Positions 40,468 through 48,660 of a DNA stretch of 64,000 nt are shown here, piece by piece. Source of the DNA: Petrocella sp024636985. GTDB lineage: Bacteria > Bacillota > Clostridia > Lachnospirales > Vallitaleaceae. How positions within the stretch are numbered: position 1 is the stretch's first letter; every line of letters starts with the position of its first letter. The notes under the pieces were generated by a model. That model saw only the letters and a program-made list of their open reading frames with translations. It did no database searches and was not told the DNA's origin. The stretch covers positions 1-64,000 of the forward strand of contig JAGXFY010000015.1 of NCBI GenBank assembly GCA_024636985.1, given 5' to 3'. Both the position numbers and the translations under genes were made by a program.

Positions 40468-41583
40468 ATGAGATTTGTTCCGGTTTCAGGACTTGTTGAA
40501 GGCATGGTTTGTGGCAGAAAATTATACGATGTCAATCACCAGTTGCTCCTTAACAGCAACAGTATTATACATAGGTCCTATATAGAGCGTATTAAAAGCC
40601 TTGGTTATCAAGGTATATATATCGAAGATGAAATGTCAAAAGACATTATGCTTAAGGACGTCATAAGTGACGAACTTAGAATGTCTGCAATTAAAGCCGT
40701 TAAGGATATTTGTATTTATGCCAGCCAATCAAAAAGTGATCCCAAAAAATTAGTTGATAAAGTCAATCATACAAAAATCCTTATTTCAAACATCGTGGAG
40801 CAAGTCCTTGAGAACAAAGATACCATGGTCAATTTAATTGATTTGAAGTTTTATGATGATTACACTTTTTTTCATTCTGTTAATGTAGCGGTATTATCTA
40901 TTTTAGTAGGTGTTGAATACGGATTAAATAAAGCGGATTTATTTAATGTTGGACTTGCATCTATTCTACATGATATTGGGAAGATGTTTGTTGATAAAGA
41001 TATTCTTAACAAGCCAGGAAAATTAACAGAAGAAGAATATGAAGCAGTAAAACAACACCCAACATTTGGCTTTAATTATCTAAAAGAGTCTTATGATATT
41101 CCGACAAGTGTTTACGTTTCAGTGCTTCAGCATCACGAAAGATACGATGGTAAGGGCTATCCAATGCAGAAATCCAAAGATCAAATATCTATAATTGCAC
41201 GTATTATAGGTGTGGCGGATGTATATGATGCTTTAACTTCTTCACGACCTTATAGAGAGGCATTGTTACCTTCAGAAGCAATGGAGTTCATTATGGCCAA
41301 TGGAGGTAGCATGTTTGATCTTGAGATTACAAAGATATTTGCAAAAAAAGTAGCACCTTTTCCGGTGGGTACCTATGTGATTCTAAGCAATGGTTTGACG
41401 GGTATCGTGGCTTCTAATCATGAGGATGCTTGTATGCGTCCGGAGGTAAAAATTATCATGAATGCGAATCAAGAAGTGATTGTACCCTACATACTTGATT
41501 TGAGACTTAATAGATCCTTGAGATCTGTTACGATAACAGGCATTAACAGCTTAATGAAGGCAAAAGAAGTAAAGGAAGCTTGA
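40468..41583 (+). CDS. HD-GYP domain protein (putative c-di-GMP phosphodiesterase)
   Basis: 371 residues from ATG 40468 after AAGGAG; the ATG at 40408 lacks a ribosome site. N-terminal about 120 residues contain LVEGMVCGRKLYDVNHQLLL, common before HD-GYP domains. The HD-GYP core has HSVNVAVLSI, LHDIGKMFVDKDILNKPGKL, HHERYDGKGYP and DVYDALTSSRPYREA, so the metal and GYP residues are intact. Degrades cyclic di-GMP; no sensor or receiver domain. C-terminal about 60 residues form a small beta domain. Confidence 0.93.
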   Translation: MRFVPVSGLVEGMVCGRKLYDVNHQLLLNSNSIIHRSYIERIKSLGYQGIYIEDEMSKDIMLKDVISDELRMSAIKAVKDICIYASQSKSDPKKLVDKVNHTKILISNIVEQVLENKDTMVNLIDLKFYDDYTFFHSVNVAVLSILVGVEYGLNKADLFNVGLASILHDIGKMFVDKDILNKPGKLTEEEYEAVKQHPTFGFNYLKESYDIPTSVYVSVLQHHERYDGKGYPMQKSKDQISIIARIIGVADVYDALTSSRPYREALLPSEAMEFIMANGGSMFDLEITKIFAKKVAPFPVGTYVILSNGLTGIVASNHEDACMRPEVKIIMNANQEVIVPYILDLRLNRSLRSVTITGINSLMKAKEVKEA

Positions 41584-41615
41584 TGACGTATTAGAGAAAT
41601 ATTTATAAAAGAAAA

Positions 41616-41645
41616 GGCCTAACTCCTAAGAGTTAGGCTTTAATA
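41616..41645 (+). terminator. Terminator between HD-GYP and PFK genes
   Basis: GCCTAACTC / GAGTTAGGC stem, four-base loop; T-rich on both sides, convergent genes. Confidence 0.8.
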
Positions 41646-41670
41646 ATTTTTATATAAAAGTGCTGGGTGG

Positions 41671-42906
41671 TTAATTGTTTTTAAGATGTTGAATATCCAT
41701 ATAATTGGGTAACCCGTTTTTGTAGGTAAGAGGTGTTTCGCCTTCTATAAGCGGTCTGGCATACTCAAGAAAATCAGATGTAACATCATCACCGCTAGCA
41801 CTGATATAATGTTTTGGGACTTGTTTTTCTTGATTGGCCACTAAGCCAACGTCTACAGGTTGAATTTCGACTTCGTAAGGTTTTACATTTAATCTTTTGA
41901 TGGCCATCATTTTTCCGGTCAATCCTTTAATGGCTGATTCAACCGCCGCTTTTCCAACGGCTACGGCTTCTTGAATGTCTGTATTTGACCCAATATGACC
42001 GGCTGCTCTTTGGAGCACACTGAGCTCAACAGAACGCACTTTGCAACCAAGTTGATCTGCTAACATATATTCTAGTGTCTTACCAACGCCACTCAGTTTG
42101 GCATGGCCAAAAGCATCATTTGTTCCGGAAACGGAAGCGGCGACATAGTTACCATCCTTATCTTTTATACCTTCCGAAATAGCAACGATAACATTTTTTC
42201 GACTTTTTTGTAGTGTCTTAATACGTTCTATGAATTGCTGTACGTCAAAAGCTGTTTCAGGAAGATAGATTAGATCCGGTGCACTGCTATAGGTTGTACG
42301 AGCCAGAGCGGAAGCGGCTGTCAACCATCCGGCATTACGTCCCATTATCTCTACAATGGTGACAGATTCAAAATCGTATATATAGGTATCGTGAGCAATC
42401 TCAAGTAAAGTAGTAGCCACATACTTAGCTGCAGAGCCAAAGCCGGGAGTATGGTCTGTTTCCACCAAATCATTGTCGATGGTTTTTGGAATACCGATGA
42501 TTTTCATATCAATATGATGTTCAACTGCGTACTTGGAAAGCTTAGAAACGGTATCCATTGAGTCATTGCCGCCAATATAAAAGAAATATCCAATAGCTTT
42601 TTCTTTGAAAAAACTAAAAATTTTCTCGTAGGGTTCAGCAGCCTTAGAATAATCCGGTAATTTGAAACGGCAAGATCCTAGGTACATAGCTGGTGTATAG
42701 CTCAGTTGCTGTAGAGATTCAGGGTTATGTGCGAAGAGTTCCGTCAGATTCAAAGTATGATCTTCTAAAACACCGGTGATGCCATTTAAGGCTCCATATA
42801 CTGTATCGATTTCTGGATGCTTAAGTGCAGCTTCAATAACACCGCAAAGAGATGCGTTAATAGCGGCTGTTGGACCGCCGGATTGGGCGACTATGCAGTT
42901 TGACAT
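41671..42906 (-). CDS. pfp: Pyrophosphate-dependent 6-phosphofructokinase type
   Basis: 411 residues from ATG 42906 after AGGAGG. IVAQSGGPTAAINASLCGV start; YIGGNDSMDT where ATP enzymes have GGDGS, and PKTIDNDL where ATP enzymes have PGTIDND. These two changes (Asn-Asp pair and Lys) mark pyrophosphate-using PFKs. IMGRNAGWLTAASAL and the LGSNTDIQEAV-type region (GHIGSNTDIQEA) follow. Phosphorylates fructose 6-phosphate reversibly. Monocistronic. Confidence 0.92.
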   Translation of the reverse strand: MSNCIVAQSGGPTAAINASLCGVIEAALKHPEIDTVYGALNGITGVLEDHTLNLTELFAHNPESLQQLSYTPAMYLGSCRFKLPDYSKAAEPYEKIFSFFKEKAIGYFFYIGGNDSMDTVSKLSKYAVEHHIDMKIIGIPKTIDNDLVETDHTPGFGSAAKYVATTLLEIAHDTYIYDFESVTIVEIMGRNAGWLTAASALARTTYSSAPDLIYLPETAFDVQQFIERIKTLQKSRKNVIVAISEGIKDKDGNYVAASVSGTNDAFGHAKLSGVGKTLEYMLADQLGCKVRSVELSVLQRAAGHIGSNTDIQEAVAVGKAAVESAIKGLTGKMMAIKRLNVKPYEVEIQPVDVGLVANQEKQVPKHYISASGDDVTSDFLEYARPLIEGETPLTYKNGLPNYMDIQHLKNN

Positions 42907-43126
42907 GGTTTTCCTCCTGAAGGGCTTGATTAATGGTATTTTATCTCGAATTTCCATTCTTATACTACCTTAGGTGGCTATAAAAATCAAGATAAAGACA
43001 AAGAAAGAACAAATGCTTTTTAATGTGATTTTAATGTTGTACTAAAGCACAAGTAATACTATACTGTTACTATAGGACTATAAGATGATAAGACCTTGTA
43101 TGTGAAGGTCCGAGGAAGTGATAACT

Positions 43127-43678
43127 ATGAAAATTACCAGTGAGGATATCAAGGCTGTACAAAGTCGTATGGACGTAACCTATGAAGAAGCCGAACGCTA
43201 TTTGCTCAAGGCAAATGGTGATATAGAACTTGCCATATACTTAATTGGCGAAAAGAAAGGATCCAATCTATCCAAATTCATGACGGAGTTAAACCGTCTT
43301 GCAAAAGAGTTGATGACCTATTATGTCAGAATTGATAGAAAAAAAGAGATTCTATTGAATCTGCCTTTGATTATGATTGTATTGTTCCTAGTCTTTCTCG
43401 AAGTAGAAACAAAAATTTGGGTTTTGGTCATTGGTATCGGTGCCATATTAATAAGTGAGAGTCAAGTAACCATCTACAAACGAAGTAAGGATTCAGATAG
43501 TATTATAAGTCAACCCAAAGAACCTCCAAAAGAAGATGTGCCCATATTCCGGGATGAAAAGCAGGCATCAAAAGACTTGGAACATATGGATGCATCGAAA
43601 AAATCCACGGGCAAGTCTGTGGATCAGGCAGAAGTTAACAAGGATGACGATTACTATGAAGTGACCATAGAGAAATAG
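43127..43678 (+). CDS. UBA-like/DUF4342-type membrane protein
   Basis: 183 residues from ATG 43127 after GAGGAAGTG. Residues 1-45 form a UBA-like three-helix bundle (TSEDIKAVQSRMDVTYEEAE, GDIELAIYLI). Two membrane helices occur at about 83-120, then a charged, disordered C-terminal tail. UBA-plus-membrane proteins of this kind are frequent in clostridia with no assigned role. Nine bases before a response-regulator gene, so probably cotranscribed with the two-component system. Confidence 0.78.
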   Translation: MKITSEDIKAVQSRMDVTYEEAERYLLKANGDIELAIYLIGEKKGSNLSKFMTELNRLAKELMTYYVRIDRKKEILLNLPLIMIVLFLVFLEVETKIWVLVIGIGAILISESQVTIYKRSKDSDSIISQPKEPPKEDVPIFRDEKQASKDLEHMDASKKSTGKSVDQAEVNKDDDYYEVTIEK

Positions 43679-43686
43679 GGAGATGT

Positions 43687-44376
43687 ATGAAAGAGAAAAT
43701 ATTGGTTGTAGAAGATGAAATCAAAATAGCAAGGTTTATTGAATTAGAACTTAAGTATGAAGGCTATGATGTGATTGTTGCCAGTGATGGTAGAATGGGA
43801 TTGGAAATGTTTAATGAAGGTGGGGCAGACCTTGTCTTGCTGGACTTGATGTTGCCCAGACTTAGCGGTATAGAAGTTTGTCGAAGGATCAGACAGGCGA
43901 ACGCTAATATTCCAATCATCATGTTGACGGCCAAAGATGATGTTTCTGATAAGGTCATGGGACTGGATATGGGTGCAGATGACTACATGACCAAACCATT
44001 TGAGATTGAAGAGTTGTTGGCTAGGATGCGTGTAGCGTTAAAACGTAAAGATAGCCCCAAAGAAAACAATGGATTAAAAGCCCTAACATATAAAGGGCTG
44101 GTTATAAATGAGCTTAAAAGAGAAGTCACGTTTAAAGAAGAAGTCATTGAACTCACAAAAAAAGAATATGAACTTCTAAAATATTTACTTGAAAACAAAA
44201 ATATTGCTTTGGACCGGGAAAAGATACTTGAAAAAGTATGGGGTTATGATTATTATGGCGACACAAACGTTATTGATGTCTATGTTCGATATTTAAGAGC
44301 TAAGATTGATCAGAAATACGATGTTGAGATCATAAAGACGGTTAGAGGCATTGGGTATATTATTAATGAAGCGTAG
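43687..44376 (+). CDS. OmpR/PhoB family response regulator
   Basis: 229 residues. Receiver domain: VVEDEIKIARFIELEL acidic pair, phosphoacceptor Asp in LVLLDLMLPRLSG, the Thr in IMLTAKDD and Lys in YMTKPFE. The C-terminal winged helix (about 130-228) has LTKKEYELLKYLLENKNIAL and VWGYDYYGDTNVIDVYVRYL then RGIGYI. Partner of the histidine kinase that overlaps its end. Target genes unknown. Confidence 0.95.
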   Translation: MKEKILVVEDEIKIARFIELELKYEGYDVIVASDGRMGLEMFNEGGADLVLLDLMLPRLSGIEVCRRIRQANANIPIIMLTAKDDVSDKVMGLDMGADDYMTKPFEIEELLARMRVALKRKDSPKENNGLKALTYKGLVINELKREVTFKEEVIELTKKEYELLKYLLENKNIALDREKILEKVWGYDYYGDTNVIDVYVRYLRAKIDQKYDVEIIKTVRGIGYIINEA

Positions 44377-45871
44377 TAAGATGGATACCAAGCAACGTCC
44401 TAAAAAAGCGTTGCTTTTTCCTGTGGGCTTATTTAAAGAAATAAGACATGTTTTTAAATACTTATACTTAAGCCTAACTTTATCCATGCGCAAAAAAATC
44501 TCATTTGACTATGGCATCCTTTACTGGATGGCAACCATCGTTACAACGTTTATAGTACTTGTGGGATTTAGTTTTTATGACGTACAACAAAGGAGTGTAG
44601 AAATAGTAGATGGTGTTTTTGAAATGGTAGTTCCCTTTGAAATGGGGGTATATAACATGGATGCCTTGACCTATCAAATGGAGTCTATTTCTTCAGAAAA
44701 TGAAGTAGGTGTCCAGGTGCTTATGTCCAGACAGGACAGGGAAGAAATTGGTTACACGATTACCAGTTCCACCTATAGTGCATCCTTATATCGACTGTCA
44801 TACATAGATAGGATACCCTTACTATTTAATGAGGGTTTGTTTATCCGGTCGGCTAACCGATATTACAAGATCAATGATTATGATACGGTAGACTATAAGA
44901 TTATGACCATTCATAATATAAAATCCATGAATAAGACCCGATTAGTATTAGGTGGTTTGCTTCTGTTTGGACAATTGTCCGGTTTTATTTTTATGTCTAT
45001 CATTGGGTCCATTCGTTTAAAGCAAGTTTTTAAACCCATTTTCACCATGACCAAAGCAGCAGAAAAAATATCCATTAATGATGTTGAAGGGAATCTGGAT
45101 GTCTCAAGAGCGAAATATGAACTAAAAGACCTTGCATTGACCTTTAATGATATGCTGGATCGTATTCGTTCAGATTATGATAAGCAAAAAAGATTCGTGT
45201 CGGATGTTTCTCATGAACTTAGAACACCGATTTCTATTGTAAACGGATATGTTAGAATGTTGGACAGATGGGGAAAAGAAGATGAGGCTATACTTGAAGA
45301 AGCCATAGATGCTATCAAAAGTGAATCAAAAAACATGCAAGTTTTAGTAGAAAATTTACTGACATTGGTGCGTTCGGATAATCAAACACTCAAATTTGAA
45401 AAAGAGATGTTTGATATTGGTAAGTTGGCTACAGAAATCATGAAAGATATGGAAATGGTAGACGAGGGTAGTCATACGTTTATTTGTGATATTCAGATGG
45501 GTATTGATGTGTGCTTGGATTATGCCAAAATAAAACAGACGTTTAGAATTTTTATTGATAATGCAATGAAATACACCCCGGATGGTGGGGAAATCACCTT
45601 TAAACTTAAGCAGGAATATAGTTCGGTTATCATATCTATTATTGACACCGGTATAGGCGTTGATAAGGATGATTTGCCTTATCTATTTGATCGTTTTTAC
45701 AGATCTGATGAATCTAGAACAAGGCAAACAGGTGGACATGGTCTTGGATTGTCTATCGCAAAAGCAATGATTATAGGTCAAAATGGAATGATACGCGTTA
45801 AAAGCAAAGTTCAAGAAGGAAGCGCATTCATCATTAGCTTGCCAGTGAATACGTCTGAAACCTGTCTATAA
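44366..45871 (+). CDS. Sensor histidine kinase
   Basis: About 501 residues; the start at 44366 overlaps the regulator stop, although ATG 44381 is possible. Membrane helix at about residues 45-66, an extracytoplasmic domain of about 130 residues, a second helix at about 190-215, HAMP (FKPIFTMTKAAEKI), HisKA with FVSDVSHELRTPISIVNGYV, and HATPase with NAMKYTPDGG, DTGIGVDKDDLPYLFDRFY and GGHGLGLSIAKA. Ligand unknown. Forms a two-gene signalling operon with the upstream regulator. Confidence 0.94.
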   Translation: MKRSKMDTKQRPKKALLFPVGLFKEIRHVFKYLYLSLTLSMRKKISFDYGILYWMATIVTTFIVLVGFSFYDVQQRSVEIVDGVFEMVVPFEMGVYNMDALTYQMESISSENEVGVQVLMSRQDREEIGYTITSSTYSASLYRLSYIDRIPLLFNEGLFIRSANRYYKINDYDTVDYKIMTIHNIKSMNKTRLVLGGLLLFGQLSGFIFMSIIGSIRLKQVFKPIFTMTKAAEKISINDVEGNLDVSRAKYELKDLALTFNDMLDRIRSDYDKQKRFVSDVSHELRTPISIVNGYVRMLDRWGKEDEAILEEAIDAIKSESKNMQVLVENLLTLVRSDNQTLKFEKEMFDIGKLATEIMKDMEMVDEGSHTFICDIQMGIDVCLDYAKIKQTFRIFIDNAMKYTPDGGEITFKLKQEYSSVIISIIDTGIGVDKDDLPYLFDRFYRSDESRTRQTGGHGLGLSIAKAMIIGQNGMIRVKSKVQEGSAFIISLPVNTSETCL

Positions 45872-45900
45872 ATAATAATAAAAAATGAAGTGAGGTTTTT

Positions 45901-46860
45901 ATGAAAATAGTTTTATTGGATCAGAAATCATTAGGAGAAAAATTAGAATTTGAGAAACTGGAATCGATGGGTTCAGTCACTTATTATGACTATACCAATC
46001 AAGAGCAGATTATAGAAAGATGTGCAGAAGCAGAAGTAGTTATAACCAACAAAGGTTATTTTGATGAAGCAACCATAGAAGCACTAAAACAACTTAAGCT
46101 GATATGCATGACTGGAACAGGGTATGATAAAATCGATATTCAAGCAGCAAGAAAAATGGGAGTAGGTGTCTGTAATGTTTTGGATTACTGCTCAAATAGT
46201 GTTGCACAGCATACACTGGCCTTGGTTTTACAATTGGTCAATCATATGAATTATTATGGGGACTATGTTAAGAGTGGCAAGTATATTGAAGACGATGCAT
46301 TTACCCATTATGAGGTGCAAATCAATGAAATAGCCCAAATGACATGGGGCATCGTTGGTATGGGAAGTATTGGAAGTAAAGTGGCAAAGATAGCCGAAGC
46401 GATGGGTGCAAAAGTGATTTACTACTCAACAAGTGGTAAAAATCAACAAGATGCCTATGAACGGGTAAGCTTTAAGGACCTGTTAAAACGTTCAGACATT
46501 ATTACCATACATGCGCCTTTAAACGATCAGACAAGAAACCTATTTGATGAAGGGGTTTTTGCCAAAATGAAAAAAAGTGCAATACTTGTCAATGTTGGTC
46601 GTGGTGACATCGTTAATGAAGCAGCATTGGTGTCGGCATTAAACAATCATCTTATAGCTGGTGCAGCCTTAGATGTATTAAGTATTGAACCAATGAGCAA
46701 GAACTCTAAACTCCTCCCTATGTTGAATGATGCCAGACTTATTATTACACCTCATGTAGCATGGGCCAGCATCACAGCCAGACAGAGTGTTATTGATGAA
46801 GTGGCACTGAATATAGAAGCGTATATAAAAGGCAATAAGTATCAGAGGGTAGATGTGTAA
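45901..46860 (+). CDS. D-2-hydroxyacid dehydrogenase
   Basis: 319 residues; ATG after AAGTGAGG. Rossmann motif GIVGMGSIGSKVAKIAEAMG at about residue 150; catalytic Arg in NVGRGDIVNEAAL, Glu in LSIEPM and His in PHVAWAS. The family includes glycerate, 3-phosphoglycerate, lactate and hydroxypyruvate reductases; the substrate is not settled by sequence. Thirty bases after the kinase; probably a separate transcript. Confidence 0.9.
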   Translation: MKIVLLDQKSLGEKLEFEKLESMGSVTYYDYTNQEQIIERCAEAEVVITNKGYFDEATIEALKQLKLICMTGTGYDKIDIQAARKMGVGVCNVLDYCSNSVAQHTLALVLQLVNHMNYYGDYVKSGKYIEDDAFTHYEVQINEIAQMTWGIVGMGSIGSKVAKIAEAMGAKVIYYSTSGKNQQDAYERVSFKDLLKRSDIITIHAPLNDQTRNLFDEGVFAKMKKSAILVNVGRGDIVNEAALVSALNNHLIAGAALDVLSIEPMSKNSKLLPMLNDARLIITPHVAWASITARQSVIDEVALNIEAYIKGNKYQRVDV

Positions 46861-46938
46861 AATACTAGGACTTAGTTGATGTATCTTATGAGATATGGTA
46901 TATTATCAATAGTATTCTCGAAAGAAAGAAGGTGCCCT

Positions 46939-47784
46939 GTGGGTATTAAGATAATTGTAGACAGCTCAGCTGATTTACCAAAGGAAATTATTGATAGATA
47001 TGGTTTCATAGTTATACCGTTATCGGTTCATTTTGGTAGTCATACATATCTAGATTCAGTCGACCTTACACCAGGTATGTTTTATGAAAAGTTAATTATC
47101 TCTGGTGAGATGCCGACGACAAGTCAGATTCCACCGGAACGGTTTGCCACATATTTCAAAAATGAGCTGGATGACGGCCATCAGATTATTTGTATTACCT
47201 TAGGATCCAATGCCAGTGGTACTTGTCAGTCAGCTTATCTGGCAAGAGAAGAACTGAAAAAAGAAGATATCACAATTATTGATTCAAATTGCTTATGCTC
47301 AGGCGTAGCGTATATTGCTATTGAAGTTGCACGCATGGTGGAGAGTAACAGATCAATAGAAGAGATTCTGACGGCAATAGAACCATTGACCAACAATGGT
47401 ATTGAACATCTTTTCTGTGTGGATACTCTAGAATACCTTAAAAAAGGCGGTCGCATCAAAGCAACCAAAGCGGCAGTGGCTGAGATTCTTAATATTAAGC
47501 CGATATTGAATGTAGAAAATGCACTTACACAAATCATTCATAAAGTCCGAGGACGTAAAAAAATCATCCCCTATTATTTAGAACGGATGAAAAAAGATTT
47601 GGATTACGAAAGTGATCGAATTATGGTAGCTCATGCACAAGATTTAGAATTTGCCAAACAACTTATTGAGAAAATAAGAAGCGACTTGAATTGGGATAAA
47701 GAAATTATTGTATCAGAAGTAGGGGCTACTATAGGAACTCATGCTGGACCAGGTGTTTTGGCATGCTTTTACAAGAAAAAGTAA
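46939..47784 (+). CDS. DegV family fatty-acid-binding protein
   Basis: 281 residues from GTG 46939 preceded by AGAAGG. KIIVDSSADLPKEIIDRYG, PTTSQIPPERF, ITLGSNASGTCQSAYLAREE and YLKKGGRIKATKAAVAEIL are the DegV hallmarks. DegV proteins bind fatty acids and, with FakA, feed exogenous fatty acids to phospholipid synthesis. Cytoplasmic. Monocistronic. Confidence 0.94.
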   Translation: MGIKIIVDSSADLPKEIIDRYGFIVIPLSVHFGSHTYLDSVDLTPGMFYEKLIISGEMPTTSQIPPERFATYFKNELDDGHQIICITLGSNASGTCQSAYLAREELKKEDITIIDSNCLCSGVAYIAIEVARMVESNRSIEEILTAIEPLTNNGIEHLFCVDTLEYLKKGGRIKATKAAVAEILNIKPILNVENALTQIIHKVRGRKKIIPYYLERMKKDLDYESDRIMVAHAQDLEFAKQLIEKIRSDLNWDKEIIVSEVGATIGTHAGPGVLACFYKKK

Positions 47785-47895
47785 TAAAACTTTTTGGCGT
47801 CTAATTCAGTTTAGGCGTCTTATTGTGACTTGAAGGTTAATGTGTCAAATCAATACGTTGAACTTTCAAGGTTAATGTACATCAGGAGGAAAACA

Positions 47896-48606
47896 ATGAA
47901 GAAACAGATCATTATAGGATTGATATTTTTACTTGTGCTTGTCGGGACGGGCTGTAAGCAATCGGTAACCGGGGATATATATACTGAAACGGACGTAACC
48001 ATAAACGCAGATACCAATGTAGAAACGGACGATTTGCAGGAACCATCTTTGGTGGATGAAAATACTCAGATGGACGAGGTTACTCCGGGTATTGGACCGA
48101 TAACGCCGGAATCCGTAAACGATGAAGAAGTTAAAGAACAACTGTTAAGTTTTCTTGAGACTTTTCATTACAATATCTTTTTTAGCCAAAGAGATATGAC
48201 AGATGGGATTACGGAAAGCGATCGAACAAAATTCGCCATATCCTATATCTATCAAAATGAGTATCAAGAATTAAAATTTGATACAACAAACTTTATTCTA
48301 TATGTTCCGGAACAAAGAGTTGAAGAGATTTCACAGAAATACTTTGGTGAAACGGTATCGAACCATGCCTCATTTGAAGAAGAGAAAATTGTCTATGAGG
48401 AAGGTTTTTATCTCATGCCTGCAATGGACACTGAATGGAATGAAAAGCCTCAAATCTATAGTGTTGAGATTGATGAGGATAATTCATATAGAGTTACTAT
48501 ATCGCTATACAATAGTGATCTTCAACCAACAAGAGCCTATAGGACCGTTGTAGCCGTTGAAAACAATCGATATATTCTTAAAGCGTATAGTCCAATCAAA
48601 AATTGA
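47896..48606 (+). CDS. Putative lipoprotein
   Basis: 236 residues from ATG 47896 after CAGGAGG. Signal MKKQIIIGLIFLLVLVGTGC with lipobox VGTGC. An acidic Thr/Glu-rich linker follows, then a domain of about 150 residues (LETFHYNIFFSQRDMTDGIT, DTTNFILYVPEQRVEEISQK, YRVTISLYNSD) of mixed alpha/beta look. No family recognised. Only 54 bases before leuS, so probably cotranscribed, with no sign of a functional link. Confidence 0.82.
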   Translation: MKKQIIIGLIFLLVLVGTGCKQSVTGDIYTETDVTINADTNVETDDLQEPSLVDENTQMDEVTPGIGPITPESVNDEEVKEQLLSFLETFHYNIFFSQRDMTDGITESDRTKFAISYIYQNEYQELKFDTTNFILYVPEQRVEEISQKYFGETVSNHASFEEEKIVYEEGFYLMPAMDTEWNEKPQIYSVEIDEDNSYRVTISLYNSDLQPTRAYRTVVAVENNRYILKAYSPIKN

Positions 48607-48660
48607 TTGGCTAAGTATAGATAGTAAGTCTTTAATAAGACTCAATAATAGGAGGCAATT

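Noticed and set aside
48607..48660. T-box leader for leuS
   Set aside because: Only 54 bases separate the preceding stop from the start; no room for a T-box.
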